From NCBI GenBank assembly GCA_028023455.1, contig JAQFVV010000157.1, positions 1,426,001-1,490,000 on the forward strand: a stretch of DNA of 64,000 nucleotides. Reading direction: 5' to 3'. This DNA comes from Epiperipatus broadwayi (lineage: Eukaryota > Onychophora > Udeonychophora > Euonychophora > Peripatidae). Shown here one piece after another: positions 12,490-24,099 of the stretch (the stretch's first letter is position 1; every line of letters begins with the position of its first letter). The notes under the pieces were generated by a model. It ran no database searches and had not been told where the DNA came from. It saw only the letters and a list, made by a program, of their open reading frames with translations. Made by a program: the position numbers and the translations under genes.

Positions 12490-14078
12490 TACAAAATTTG
12501 ATATGTCTATATAAAATTAAAATTAAATCTTCACTATATTCAGCTTATGGCACTTTATGTAAGCTGGCTACAGCAAAGATTTTATTTTTATTTTATATAG
12601 GCATATGGAATTTTGCAACCTTTATTCTAGAATATTTTGATTTATACATGTGCGTTATAAAGCTACATGCAAAATTACATTTGATGTGTTATTTGATATT
12701 TTGAGAACAGTTTGTATGCACTGAAAATATACTTTAAGAAATGATTTTGATATACTTGAGGACATTTTGTTTTAGAATTTAAGTGAATTCTTAACCATTT
12801 AAGCAAATGAAGGATTGCATAAGTAAACTTTGTATATTAAGCTTTACCATCAATTTACTAAATTGTATTAAAACATTAACTAATCTTAAAAAAAATAAAC
12901 TGAAATCATTTACTATTTTGAAAATGCAAATGTTATATTTTAATCACATTAGTGATTTCAGTAAGTATTAAATATAAATTTTGAAAACGAATAATTAAAG
13001 TTATTTTTTCATAGAGCAAAAAAAAATGTAAAGTTGTAAAATTATTTTATGTTATTAATTATATTTGTTTTCATTGATGATCATATTAAAAAATTAAATT
13101 TGATTATTAGAAAATTATCTACCACATCAGTAATTTTTCGTGATCTTGTTTTGTCATACATATATAAATTAAGATTCTCAATGCAAGGCTACCATTTTAT
13201 AACCGAGACTTTATTTTTACTCTAGTTTATTTTTGACAAATTACATTCAGTTCATTTATTTCCTTAAAGAAATGATATTATTATTCTAAAATTCTTAGAC
13301 AAGTTCTAATCTTTCAAAGAAAATTATAACTTTGCTAAGGAAAAAAAAGTTACAGTGATTTGATTCCCACTTAGTGTGGTGTTGTAATTAATGAAAAATT
13401 AATAGTAGTAATTAGTAAATCTTTATTACACTTTTGTACATCCTTTGAGAAATGTTTTGCAGAAAATATTGAAAAGTATATATGAATTAGAATTTTTTTC
13501 AGTACCAAAGTTACACCTAACTTAGATACTGTTATAAAAAAACAATTTAGTTATCATACATGAGACCTCACAATGAATGTAAATTTTTATATGAATTTTA
13601 TGTTTAGCAAAAGATGAACATTGTCAGCATGTCAATATTTTTTATGCAAATATTAGTGCCATTCATAAGTTCTAATCTTCGTGTAGTTAGATATTTAACA
13701 TTAGTAGTCATTAATCTTAAATGCAGATCGAAATTAATTAATGAAAAGTATGCCACGATTTTAAAAGTGTCACTTATATTTGATTAATTATGTAATAAAG
13801 ATCAAGCACTTTTATTATATTAATGTATGTTAAAATATAAATAATATACTGATTATTATTTATGAATTAATAATTATTGTGGTAGCATATTTAAAAAAGT
13901 CATTATATAATTAAGACATCGGAAACAAATTACAGGACAACTTACGTTATTTAAAAATAAATGTTTCCTTTTTTTTTTCATATTTTATCATCATTCATAG
14001 AATTGTTTTCATGGCTAACTATGAGTCAAATTGTAATAAAATAATCATTTCTTTATGATTTTTTTTTTAAGTGTCATA
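12490..14078. other. AT-rich intron sequence, nothing identified
   Basis: Only AT-rich sequence and homopolymer runs are seen. A 68-residue frame at 12498-12704 has no recognisable content. Confidence 0.5.
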
Positions 14079-14158
14079 GCATCGGCCGGGACGCGAACCC
14101 GCAACCCGGGCAACTGCCTGCAAGTGCAAGGCAGTCGCGCTGACCTCTCGACCACGAT
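14079..14158 (-). mobile_element. tRNA-like SINE unit (type II tRNA-derived), copy 1
   Basis: Read on the minus strand it carries an A-box-like TGGTCGAGAGGTCAGCGCG, an anticodon-arm-like inverted repeat CTGCCTTGCACTTGCAGGCAG, and a B-box GGGTTCGCGTCCCGG, ending in CCGATGC and then TATGACAC. The order and roughly 80-base length suit a Ser/Leu-type tRNA with a long variable arm. The 5' acceptor side is poorly matched here. The same unit occurs at 40837-40920. Its GC content contrasts sharply with its surroundings. A duplicated TTGCA in the anticodon region argues against a working tRNA. Confidence 0.75.
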
Positions 14159-14159
14159 A

Positions 14160-15974
14160 TTTGAGTCTTAGTTAATACTGTGGTTATTCTTATAGATCAT
14201 TTATGGTTGTGAGAATTCCATTTTAGGATATCCAACTATTATCTAGACTGCTTCAGGACATAACTCACAATTGTAGTCAAAGAATTTCAATACTTCTTTT
14301 CCAAAACCTTTTTTTTTTCTCTCATTTTCTTTCCTCAGTCAGGAATCAATCCTAAATTTTTGCTAATCAGCTTGTGTTTTAAAATTTGTTTTTCTTTTCT
14401 GAAAAAGAATTAAAATTATATACTAATGAAAAATGTTATTTCTGTCTAAGAATAATATATTTTGGATTAATTAACTTTTATATTTTAATTTAGATTTTAA
14501 TTTATTAAAATTGATTTTGGTCTATTACATATTCAGTTTTTTACTTATTGTTAACTTACATAATTTCTCTTTTAATATTTAGTAAAATATTATTTAACTA
14601 TAGTATTTCTCCCCTTTCCCACACATCTGCAATTTCAGTGTCTGTAATTCAAAAAAAAAAAAAAAGAATAATTAAATAGAAAATAAATTAATAATAAAAA
14701 TTTTAATCATTTTAAGACAATTGCTTTCAATAAATGGAATGTAGACGTAATAACATTTCAAATTATTTAAATTGAAATACATTTTTTATATACAATATAA
14801 ATTTTTTGTAGTAGTTTTTATTTATTACTGTATTATCTCTCTTCATTTTTTTTATATACTGTATATATAAAATGCAGACCATTTTATTCACTGAATTTTT
14901 TTCTCCCATTTAATAATGTAATATATATATAACTTTTTTTAAAAATTAAATTATTATTTCTGTTAAGTAAAACTTTTGAATAAGAAAGAAAAAAAATAGG
15001 AATTCATTGCAGTTAGTCATTAGTTTTTACATAGTGATTATTTTTATTGATGTATATACTGTATTATTTATTTACTAATAAATTGTTTTATATGGGTGTG
15101 CATTATATATATATATATATAAATATGTTGTAACAGCCATACATATGTGTAAAAACACATGCATTTAATATGCACATTTTATAGAGTTTGCTATTATACT
15201 CGAATTTCAAAATCCATTTCAAACCGCGGAATAATATTACAGAAACTAAACTCAGTTTTGATTACCAAGTATTAAAGATTTAATTAATAACTTGCTTATC
15301 ACTGTTTCTTGTGTATAGTTAGCTGTCATATAGTTAATTATTATTAGCTAATAATAATAATTTGTATCATTATAGGTAGGAAAAAAATTATTTTATTCAC
15401 CAATATTTCTGAAAGTAATCAAGTTAATTATTTAATAATTAAAAGCATAACCTCATAATTGCATCTTTATCTAATAACTACCCTTTTTTAATATAATAGC
15501 AAAGATATTTAATCTATTACATATATTATTTCACTATTAAATCCCTGTTATTCATATATATAATTTAGATAATAGTTTTTGTAAAATATAATTAGTATTT
15601 CAGCTGAAATGGTTATAATATTGTATACTTAGTCATCACAAATATTGCAAATTTAAATGTAAAAGTGTAATGAACACAAATAATCTAATATGAAAAATGA
15701 TTCAGAAATAAGTATGGATAAAAAAATCAGTAAAATATATAAATAAAAAGATGCTTTAATGTCATGTGAGATTACTTCCTTGACATCTCACAACATACTT
15801 CAAGTACAGTAACAGCTTTTTACAATGAATTTGATGGTTTTTTTAGTATAAAACACAATAATGAAAATAAAAATACTTATAAAATGAAACAATTTTAAGA
15901 GAATAAGTATTTATCTTAAAAATGTCATTGTAATAATTATTATTTAGATTGAAATAATTAATGAGGACTATAGT
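14160..15974. other. AT-rich intron sequence, nothing identified
   Basis: There are short TA runs (around 14925 and 15105) and poly-A/T tracts. No frame or structured repeat could be supported. Confidence 0.5.
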
Positions 15975-16025
15975 AATCCAGTTTAAAATTTCAATAGATG
16001 AACAATTGAAATTTTAAACTGGATT
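15975..16025. repeat. 21-bp perfect inverted repeat at the 5' edge of an RTE-like insertion
   Basis: The first 21 bases (15975-15995) are the reverse complement of 16005-16025, separated by 9 bases. The right arm is the first part of the LINE tail that follows, so the left arm is an inverted copy of the LINE's own truncated 5' end. Such inverted 5' ends are known from twin priming during LINE integration. Confidence 0.9.
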
Positions 16026-16204
16026 CCAAGAGATTGTAAAAGACCCAGAAAGAAACCACATGTGAGATGGATGGATGAAATAAGAAAGTGTGCAAGGGTG
16101 ATGTGGAGAAGAGAAGCTATAGATCGGAGAAGATGAATTAAACTTGGAGAGACCTTCATCCTGCAGTGGATTGATAATGGTTGATGATGATGATGATGAT
16201 GATA
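16005..16204 (+). pseudogene. RTE-like LINE 3' end with TGA-repeat tail
   Basis: The extreme C-terminus of a non-LTR retrotransposon polymerase is readable in one frame: ILNWIPRDCKRPRKKP, then VRWMDEIRKCARVMWRREAI, one TGA stop replacing what should be Trp, then LGETFILQWIDNG and a stop. The family form has a WRWAGHIAR segment upstream, which is present in the copy at 45.1 kb but truncated here. The coding end is followed directly by (TGA)n at 16182-16204, a microsatellite tail typical of RTE-clade elements. The copy is severely 5'-truncated. Confidence 0.85.
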
Positions 16205-16209
16205 GTCAG

Positions 16210-17720
16210 TATATATATAACCAAACTCAGCTTCACATTTGATAAAGCTGGATTCATCTTATGAACTTTGTTGTAAGGGTTTGATTTACCAAATTCTTCT
16301 CAAATTTTTTTTTCACTTAATATTTTACAGAAAGGCAGTATGAAATGACATGGGTAATAAAATTAATTCAAAAAAAAACAAAAGAATTTAGCCAATTGAT
16401 TTTTTTGAATGTATTCTATATATCACACCACTTTCTGATAAAAAATTATCTACAAAACAAAATTAACAAATTTGTCAAGATTGTAGAATTACTATGAGTT
16501 TTCATTTTCTATGTTTCATATATTATATTATCTAATGCTTATACCAGCAGGATAAATCTCCATATAAACTGTATTGTTTGAATCTTTTGTTTTAAAATGC
16601 AATAAGATATATCCTAGTTAATTGTACAATTACAAAATATCCAAAATGTTTCCATTTTTGTAGAGTTCTTCATGAATATTATCATCACAGATTTTCAGGA
16701 AAATACTTTCCAAGTGCTTTGAGAAAAAATGGGTTCATATTGTTATTTATCACATTTAAAACCCGTGACAATCTTAAACACTCAATACAAAATAATTTGC
16801 CTTAGTATAATAATAAAAACCAAATATGCATTATCATTCAATTAAAGATTAAAAAGTCTAATGAACTCATAAAACAACTACTGTTTTGATTAATATTTAT
16901 AGAATGTATATATTTTACAATTTTCTGTTTACAATACCTTTGAAGTAAAGGACAATTTGGGTATTTCAAAAAAATTTAAATAATGCATTATTTATCAATA
17001 TCTATTCTAAGTATCATAAGGTAGCTTACAACTTTAATAAATAAATTTTAGTAAAATTCGCAATTTAATGTATAAGAAAATTAATTAAAATCAAAGTCCA
17101 CATGTTAAATTCTCTTCCCAAATGATGGTCAGAATAAAAGATATTTTTCATGAGAACATTTGATCGTCAATAGTAGTTTATCATTTTTTTACATCCCTTT
17201 AAAAATATACTATAGAATCTCTAATTTAGAACTATTTCATAAAATGTTTTTTACATCAATGTTAATATGATAAATGAAAATATTTTTGGAAAAAAATATT
17301 CCGATATCTTTATAATGTAAATACAGTGATTTTTTTAAATAAAAATAATAATAATCTTTATCATATATGTGATTTTCTAATATTGTAATATATTAAAATA
17401 TGATTTTCAAACAACAGATCTTTAATTCAGTCACTAGAGAATGGGAATTAATTTTCACATTTAGAATATTTATGGTTTCATATAAAACATTTTAATAAAG
17501 ATTAGTTATATTGTACGATTTAGGGAATTGTGAGAAATATTAAATCAACTAGTGAAGTTTATTGAAAGATCTGAATTGTCCTGATCTTTTTTACCTATAG
17601 ATTTTTATTTCATTGATTTTATTTTGATTACTTTCTTTTTAAATTAAATTTTAGTATAATGATTTCAAATAAAAATATCAAAAAATAAAAACTTTATAAT
17701 TAAATTATACATATATTGAC
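16210..17720. other. AT-rich intron sequence, nothing identified
   Basis: No coding frame, hairpin or repeat was detected by eye in this stretch. Confidence 0.5.
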
Positions 17721-17727
17721 TAAAATT

Positions 17728-18570
17728 AAGAGCGTGTGAATAAGCTCTAAACAAGCCCCTTTTTTTTTTAATTTTTATGATAAATGCTACTATAAGAGAA
17801 GGCTAGGATTGTCCCTATCCCCAGACCAGTTTCAAACTATGGATCTCTCCAGCGAGGGGCTAGGATACCAGATTCAAAAAACCAATTCAAGCTAAGCATT
17901 TATCTAATACTTAACTTTCAATAAGAAGCTCTGAAACCTTTAGAGGTCTTTAAAATCACCTCTCCGACTGAAAAAATTACATGGACCTGAACTTAGTTCA
18001 GATACTCCATATATTAATAGGCTTAGCCAATTAATTTAGCCAAAAAAGAGGCCTGCTTTATTGCAATAGACAGCAAAGCCATAAACAGAAAGAAAACGTG
18101 TTACTCTATATATCCGGGAAACGGAATACTGAACTTGGCATAGATTTGCATAACCTTAGCCAATCAATTACTTCACAAAAAGTTATGATTATAAGAGCCG
18201 TTTTTTTTTTTTCAGAAGCACTCAGCCTATGGTTTAATAAGATATTAAATATTTGCTTTGTGTTTATACGTTTGTAGCGCTAGTATTGAATTACAGAATT
18301 TAATCAAACACACAAAGTTTAAAATTAATTTCGTATTCCAATAGCAATAATAGAAAATCAGATGTCACGTGATTTATATAGATATATAGTTTGCATCTAC
18401 AAATATGTAAAAATTAAGATAAAGATAATTTGAATGCCTTCTCTTATAGCATTTATCATAAAAAAAAAATTTTAAAAAAAGCTTGTTTAAAGCTTATTAG
18501 CACGCTCTTAATTTTACATATTTGTAAATGCAAGCTATATATATATATGTCATGTGACATCTGACTTTAT
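17728..18570. mobile_element. family E foldback element with nested inverted repeats
   Basis: The left end reads ATTAAGAGCGTG...AGCTCTAAACAAGCC then ATGATAAATGCTACTATAAG. The right end carries the reverse complement, ending in GCTTATTAGCACGCTCTTAA near 18510. This makes an element of about 0.79 kb with inverted ends of roughly 80 bp. A second inverted pair surrounds the right end: TCAGATGTCACGTGAT near 18357 and ATGTCATGTGACATCTGA near 18550. The same right-hand module occurs alone at 35.0 and 47.5 kb. No frame codes for a transposase, so it is non-autonomous. Target duplications could not be fixed. Confidence 0.75.
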
Positions 18571-20420
18571 ATTATTATTATATATTGACTAGGAAATAAT
18601 GGTTTCATTTTGGGTAACACTACCTGTTATATATGTATACTTACGCACATCTTTTAGTGAATAGATTACTTTATATCTACAGATAATTACACCTTGGAAT
18701 AAAAGCATGAATTTTTCAGATTATACAAAAAAATTGTAAATACAAATATTGTTTAAATATCTTTAAATCGTTATATGTATGCTAAATATTTGGCCAAAAA
18801 GTAGTTTGATGAATCAAGGCAATAAGATCTATAACCAAACAATAACTACTGGGATATTATTAACAATAGTATTATTAGCTATTCTTTTTCACCTATAAGT
18901 ATATGAACTCATCAATGAGATTCAGTGAACAGGAAATTACTATCATTGGGTATGTATAAACTACAAACTAATGAATTAACATATTTTCATCAGTGGTCCA
19001 GTTCTTTTGTTTTTAGTGGGAAATGTGCTGTCTCTGTGCTCTTTTCTTTAATCTGTGGATACAGTTTTTTAGAAGCTTGAAGATCAGTGTGCAGTTTAGA
19101 AGAAAACCTATATTCTTGTTGGTACCTTCCAGGTCTATATATGTGTTGTAGATGAACTCCATAATTGTTAAATGAGCTTATTCTTTCTTTGAATATTTTA
19201 TCATTATACAATAAAAGACTTAAAACATAACAAGTAGCTGGTGATGAAAATGAGATGTGTCCTGATAATGCTATTAAGTGAAATAGTGAGTATTCATTGA
19301 GGCATAGTCTTGGAATTTTTATATAATGGTTCGAATGGAAGTTCTTGAAGAATTTGGTCTAACTTTCTCAATATCCTGACTAGTTTACTTGAACAGACTG
19401 ATTATATGGAAGCTAATGAAATTTAAGCAGTATTAAAATGGCCATGTCCATGAGTATCTGTGGCTTAGCTACTTTTAGGTTCTCATGTATAGGCAGCACT
19501 GCTACATTCTGTTAAAACCCCTAATAATAACGTAAAAATATAAATTCAACCTATGCAATCAAAAAGTTGATTAAAACACAGTTAATAATGTGTTTGAATT
19601 GCAAGGAATGGTATTAGCCTATGGTTTTGGAACAAGCAATTAACTATGCATCTGAAATGCAAAGAATGCTTTTGGCTTGTGATTATGTAACATTCTTCAC
19701 TCAGCACTATGAGATCAATTTATATGTGATATGAAAGATGTATTGAGTCAGTTTATTGATACCATCATATTCTAGATGACCTTAAGAAAAGTTCTTCATC
19801 AATCTGCACCTTTGCTGAGCGCAAATGCAAAAATGAAAATGTCCTGATAAAGACAAAAAAAAAAAGTTAATTGAGAGTGCAACAATTATTTCAGATAAAT
19901 AAAACACCAAGCAGCTGCAAAAGAAAGAAAATTGTTGCTGTTCATAGAAAAATATTATTTAGTCAATCAGTGTCCATATATATCTGATGTTTTTGACAGT
20001 GGTATAGATATATTGAAGGTGTCTATCATATAAAAAGGAGACAAAATAATGGTAGTGATTCATTTAGCAAACAAAATAGTTTATCAGTTCACAAAAGTTA
20101 AATCTAAATAAGCTTAATGATAAAATGAAATTACAGCTTTCAAAAACTAATTACCATTAACAGTATTTCCACGGCAATGCAAAATGATTTTGGCTCAGCT
20201 ATCCCCATTATCTCAAGTAAATGTTGAGCAAGAATAATTAGAAATTAAAAGGTCAACCTGAAACCCACCCTAAAATTAGTCTATGACTATCAGGGAAAGT
20301 GAGTTATACTCCTGGTTGAAGCTCGAGTCATTTTTCCAGAAAGAAACAATATATACAATTGCCATTCTTGTCTTCCTAAACTTATCTCAAACCACAAATG
20401 TTCTTGACACTTAACAGTAT
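18571..20420. other. intron sequence with one unrecognised short frame
   Basis: A minus-strand frame of 73 codons at 18990-19211 reads in part YGVHLQHIYRPGRYQQEYRF and looks somewhat protein-like, but I cannot place it. The stretch 19250-20300 has mixed composition and resembles decayed transposon DNA, without ends or motifs I can support. Confidence 0.35.
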
Positions 20421-20479
20421 TTAATTTTTTTTGTGTGTGATAACTCCTATACTACCATCTCTTTATTTCTTTTTTTTCT

Positions 20480-20643
20480 ATTTATACCCTGCCATACCAA
20501 GTTTTCCAGTATAGGTTTTTCTTCTATTCTTAGAGGTGTTTTCATTACTGCTAATACCTCAAGCTCTTCTGCTTTGTTTAATTCCAATCATTTTCCTGGT
20601 CTCCTACCACCTTGCATATTCAAATATCCAATTTTGACATTTT
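20480..20643 (-). pseudogene. CR1/L2-like LINE ORF2, N-terminal endonuclease start
   Basis: On the minus strand, from 20643 downward, the frame reads VKIGYLNMQGGRRPGK, a TGA stop, then LELNKAEELEVLAVMKTPLR and EEKPILENLVWQGINR. This is the beginning of an apurinic-type endonuclease: the family pattern is IGxLNVQG...EL-DVLAVTETHL. Here the catalytic-region ETHL has become KTPL and there is an in-frame stop, so it is dead. It lies about 440 bp downstream of the ORF1 remnant on the same strand, the order expected of a two-ORF LINE. The rest of ORF2 (reverse transcriptase) is not visible, so the 3' side is missing or replaced. Confidence 0.8.
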
Positions 20644-21083
20644 TTTCTTTTACTATTTTATAAATTTTTTTTACTTTTTTTTTTCTATTATAGTTTGTTT
20701 ATCATTAATTTTACAGACCCATTCCCTCTTTACATCTAAATCAGCTACCCTTTGTTTATTTCTTAAATGCCGTCCATTCTTCTTTTTTTTTTGATAATAT
20801 GGTAATTTAAAACCCTACCTCCTTTATAAGTTTCCCAAACTATAATATTTTTTTACAAGCTTATAAAAGCAATGTCACACTATATATGACTTGCTTTATT
20901 GATTACTATAATTTTTTTATAAATCAAACCACTAATGTTTCACTTCCTTGTTTTGCTAACTGCAATCAATCTTTATAGATATAATAAACATCTCCATACT
21001 TCCCCATTCTTTTTAAATTCATATAAATAAAGATATAATAAAAGACAAATGACCCCCAAGCTTTACTACATAACTTTCTCTTA

Positions 21084-21840
21084 CTAATAAAAAAACTCCC
21101 ACATTACATTATTTCTTCTGCATATTTTTTTCAATCTCTCATTTATAGAACATGCCCTATCTAACATATCTATTATTGAATCTTGTAGTAACCCAATTAT
21201 TTCTACTTTTCCTTTAATCTTATTCAAATTACTAATCAATTCTTTGTATTCATCCATTATTCTCTCTGATGGCTTTAATAAATTATTTTTCCCTACCATC
21301 ACATAAACATCTTTATTCCTTTGTTTTTTTACCTTATCTGTAACATTCCTAATTCTAGCTCCAGGCAAACAAATTCTTACATATCTATTTCTATTTTCCT
21401 TTGCAATTATACCTCCATATCTTCTAATTAGCAAGTCTCCTATTAATACTGTCTCATAGCTTACTTTCCCTACTTCATCTATACCATTTTCTTCCATCTT
21501 CTGGACTTCCTTATCTAGTTCTTCCTTATTGTTTCTATTCATTAATTCTTCAATCTTACTTATTCTTTGGCTAACTATCTCCATTGTACTACTTATATTG
21601 TCATCTATATCTTTTGTCACTCCACTCAATACATACTCTATTCTATCTTTCTTAACTACATTTTCCTCCAGTCCTTCTGACTTTCTCTTTAAACTATCTA
21701 CACTTAGAAACCATTTTTCAACTCTTTTATCACATTTGTACATGATCTATATAATCATACATGTGTTACATCCTTCCTAGTCTTATTTAAACATTTCAAA
21801 TGAAAAGCCTTATCACATGTGGTACACTACCACAGCACAC
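21084..21840 (-). pseudogene. CR1/L2-like LINE ORF1 remnant: PHD-type finger plus SGNH (esterase-like) domain
   Basis: A 219-codon minus-strand frame (21743 to 21084) covers most of this ORF1. From its start it has YKCDKRVEKWF (the end of a PHD-type zinc finger), a Lys/Glu-rich probable coiled coil at about residues 50-90, then VLIGDLLIRRYGG at about 100-112, RICLPGARIRNVTDKVKK at about 124-141, YVMVGKNNLL at about 147-156 and a helical C-terminus to the stop. The last three blocks match the SGNH hydrolase layout found in CR1/L2-type ORF1 proteins, but the catalytic Ser of GDS is Leu and GTNN is GKNN. A frameshift upstream separates the finger part CDKAFHLKCLNKTRKD (about 21770-21820). It is inactive. 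Confidence 0.82.
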
Positions 21841-21899
21841 CTAATTTTCTTCTGACCATTATGTATACATTGTGGGATACAAATGCAATCCATACTTCC

Positions 21900-22960
21900 T
21901 TATTTTTTAATTCCCCTATTCTATATTTAAATTAATGATTTTTCTACTACTCTTTAAACCTCTTTATACAAAAAGGAAAAACTTTTTTTTTTAAATGCCT
22001 TCTAACATTATCCTTTTTCTCAAATAAATCACTCTCTTTTTTAAATTGAAAAAATTTTTAATAGCATACCTACTAAAAACCAACTAATCTTATATATGAC
22101 TTAGTTTTAAAACCTCTTTGCAGTAAACCCACACACAAAAAAAATATTTTTTTCCTTTTATATTTAAAATAATGTATTAAATCACTTTCCAAATGTTAGC
22201 AATATTTTTCCCAATCTTTCAAAATCCAATTAAATCTCTCTCTGCACTCCAAATTTTATTTTCACCTCACACACTAAGCAAATATTCTGCAGCAACAAAA
22301 ATTTTTCCAAATATTAAAAATATATAAACTTTAACTTATCTTGTGGAACAAATCGGCCACATCAGAGCAGCTAATCAAGTGCCATATAGTGTTTCAGTGG
22401 CCCCAGCCATATTCCAGCACATAAGTGATCAATTAGATGCTGGAATTATTAAGCTACTTCATATTTTGATGATTTTTCATTTAAAGTAAGAAACAATTCT
22501 TGAAGTCCTCCGGAAAGCTTTTTAATAAATGCATGAAAGTTGGAATTTAAATGAGCTGTAATATATATGTCCAAGGAAAATAGAATTTTTTGGATTCAAA
22601 AATATAGTGCAAGATATTTTTCAGTCACTTCTTACTAATTATTCACAGCTAATATTAAAGCTTATAAGTCTTATCTGAATACTAACTGTGGATCTCATTG
22701 ATAGTTTATATTTGTCTTCTGAATGTATAATTTGTAAAATCAAAGACTTTAATATAAATATAGATTTATATGTACAAGATTACTCAACTAAATGTCCATG
22801 AATTATGAAAATAAGACTGCAGCCATTGCAAAAAAAAAAATTTTAAACATATGCTAATGATTTGGTGAAATAGTGAGGCCAATGCTGGATTGCAAACTAT
22901 AATCATATTTATTCTAGTAATCTTAACATAATTATATTTGTTAAACCATCACTTGATCAC
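21900..22960. other. AT-rich sequence, possibly the 5' part of the CR1/L2-like insertion
   Basis: The base use (C/T-rich on the plus strand up to about 22300) resembles the neighbouring LINE, so 21900-22300 may be its 5' leader in antisense. After about 22340 the composition changes. No frame was identified. Confidence 0.35.
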
Positions 22961-22964
22961 TATT

Positions 22965-24095
22965 AGCTGTTTATAACAGTAGCAAATTCCATACAATAGT
23001 CTTACCCAGTGCAAGCCATAGTAATCAATGGATGTCAGAGGGTTTGTGCAAAAAATTCCTATCTAGTGCCTAGTAACTTTAATATCTCAGGACTAGTTTT
23101 TAGCTTGTGGCTTTGCTAGAAATTACTCTGGGGATATTGAAGGATTATGTACTAGATAGGGATTTTTTTTTTTTTTTTGCACAAACCTTCTGCCATCCAT
23201 TGATTACTATGGCTTGCATTGGGTAGCATTACTGTATAGCGAGTTTATTACTGTTATAAAGAGCTTATGTACACATAGAAAATAGTGGTCATGTGATGTT
23301 TTGTTGGTTTAATGCCAATCATACCTATATGGTAATGGTGACTATGATTATTAAAAAACCAAAGATACCAAAATGTATAAATGCTGAATTCAGTTCAGAT
23401 CTGTATGACTATAAAAGCTAATTAGTTTGAATTGAAAAAATTATTGTGTCTTCATTTGTGCTCATTTTTTTATAGTTAACTGACAAGGTAAAAGGTATCT
23501 ACTAGAGGGTTGCATTAGATCCTAAGATCTAGGTGCAATGCTCTCAGATTCAAAGCTCCTAAATCACAAGCTGTAAACTAGTCTTATGATTTTGAAAGAA
23601 TAAATACTAAATAGAGATTTTTTTACCAAATCTTCTGGCATCCATTGAGTGGCACTACTGTTTCGAAAGTTTGCTGCTGTTTTGAATAGCTTGAGTATGC
23701 ATAGGAAATAGTGGCCCTATGGGTTTTGATGGCTTAATACCAGTCCTGCCCAAAGGAATAATGGTGACTATGATTATTAAAAAAACCAAAGACACCAAAT
23801 TATATAGATACTGATCTGGATTTAGATCTGTATGGCTATACAAGTGAATTAGCTTGGATTTAAAACATTATTGGGTTTTTCATTGGGCACATTGCTTTAT
23901 AGTTAACTAAAAAGGTGGCTATCAAAGCATTGCATTAGAACCTAAGATCTAGGTCAGTGCTTTTACATTTAAGGCTCCTCATTAATGAAAGCCAGAAGCT
24001 AGAAACTAGTCTGGGCATAAGCACTAGATAGGGATTTTTGCACAAACCTTCTGGTATCAATTGATTACTATGATTTGTTCTGCAAAAATATACTA
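22965..24095 (-). repeat. family B repeat array with an inverted junction
   Basis: Head-to-tail units in this orientation are marked by the block CATCCATTGATTACTATGG or its variants, near 23193, 23638 and 24052, giving units of about 445 and 416 bp. Shared blocks in order include AATGGTGACTATGATTATTA, AACCAAAGA-ACCAAA, GATCTGTATG, TAGTTAACT and CCTAAGATCTAGGT. At the left edge (22980-23120) an oppositely oriented piece forms an inverted repeat centred near 23115. No coding content is real here, although a 62-codon frame crosses it. Confidence 0.87.
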
Positions 24096-24099
24096 TCTA

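Noticed and set aside
14079-14158. Calling a functional tRNA gene
   Set aside because: The anticodon region has a repeated TTGCA that spoils a normal loop, the 5' acceptor side does not pair well, and a sister copy exists, so a SINE-type unit is more likely.
21529-21780. 83-codon plus-strand frame
   Set aside because: Antisense shadow of the LINE ORF1 frame on the minus strand.
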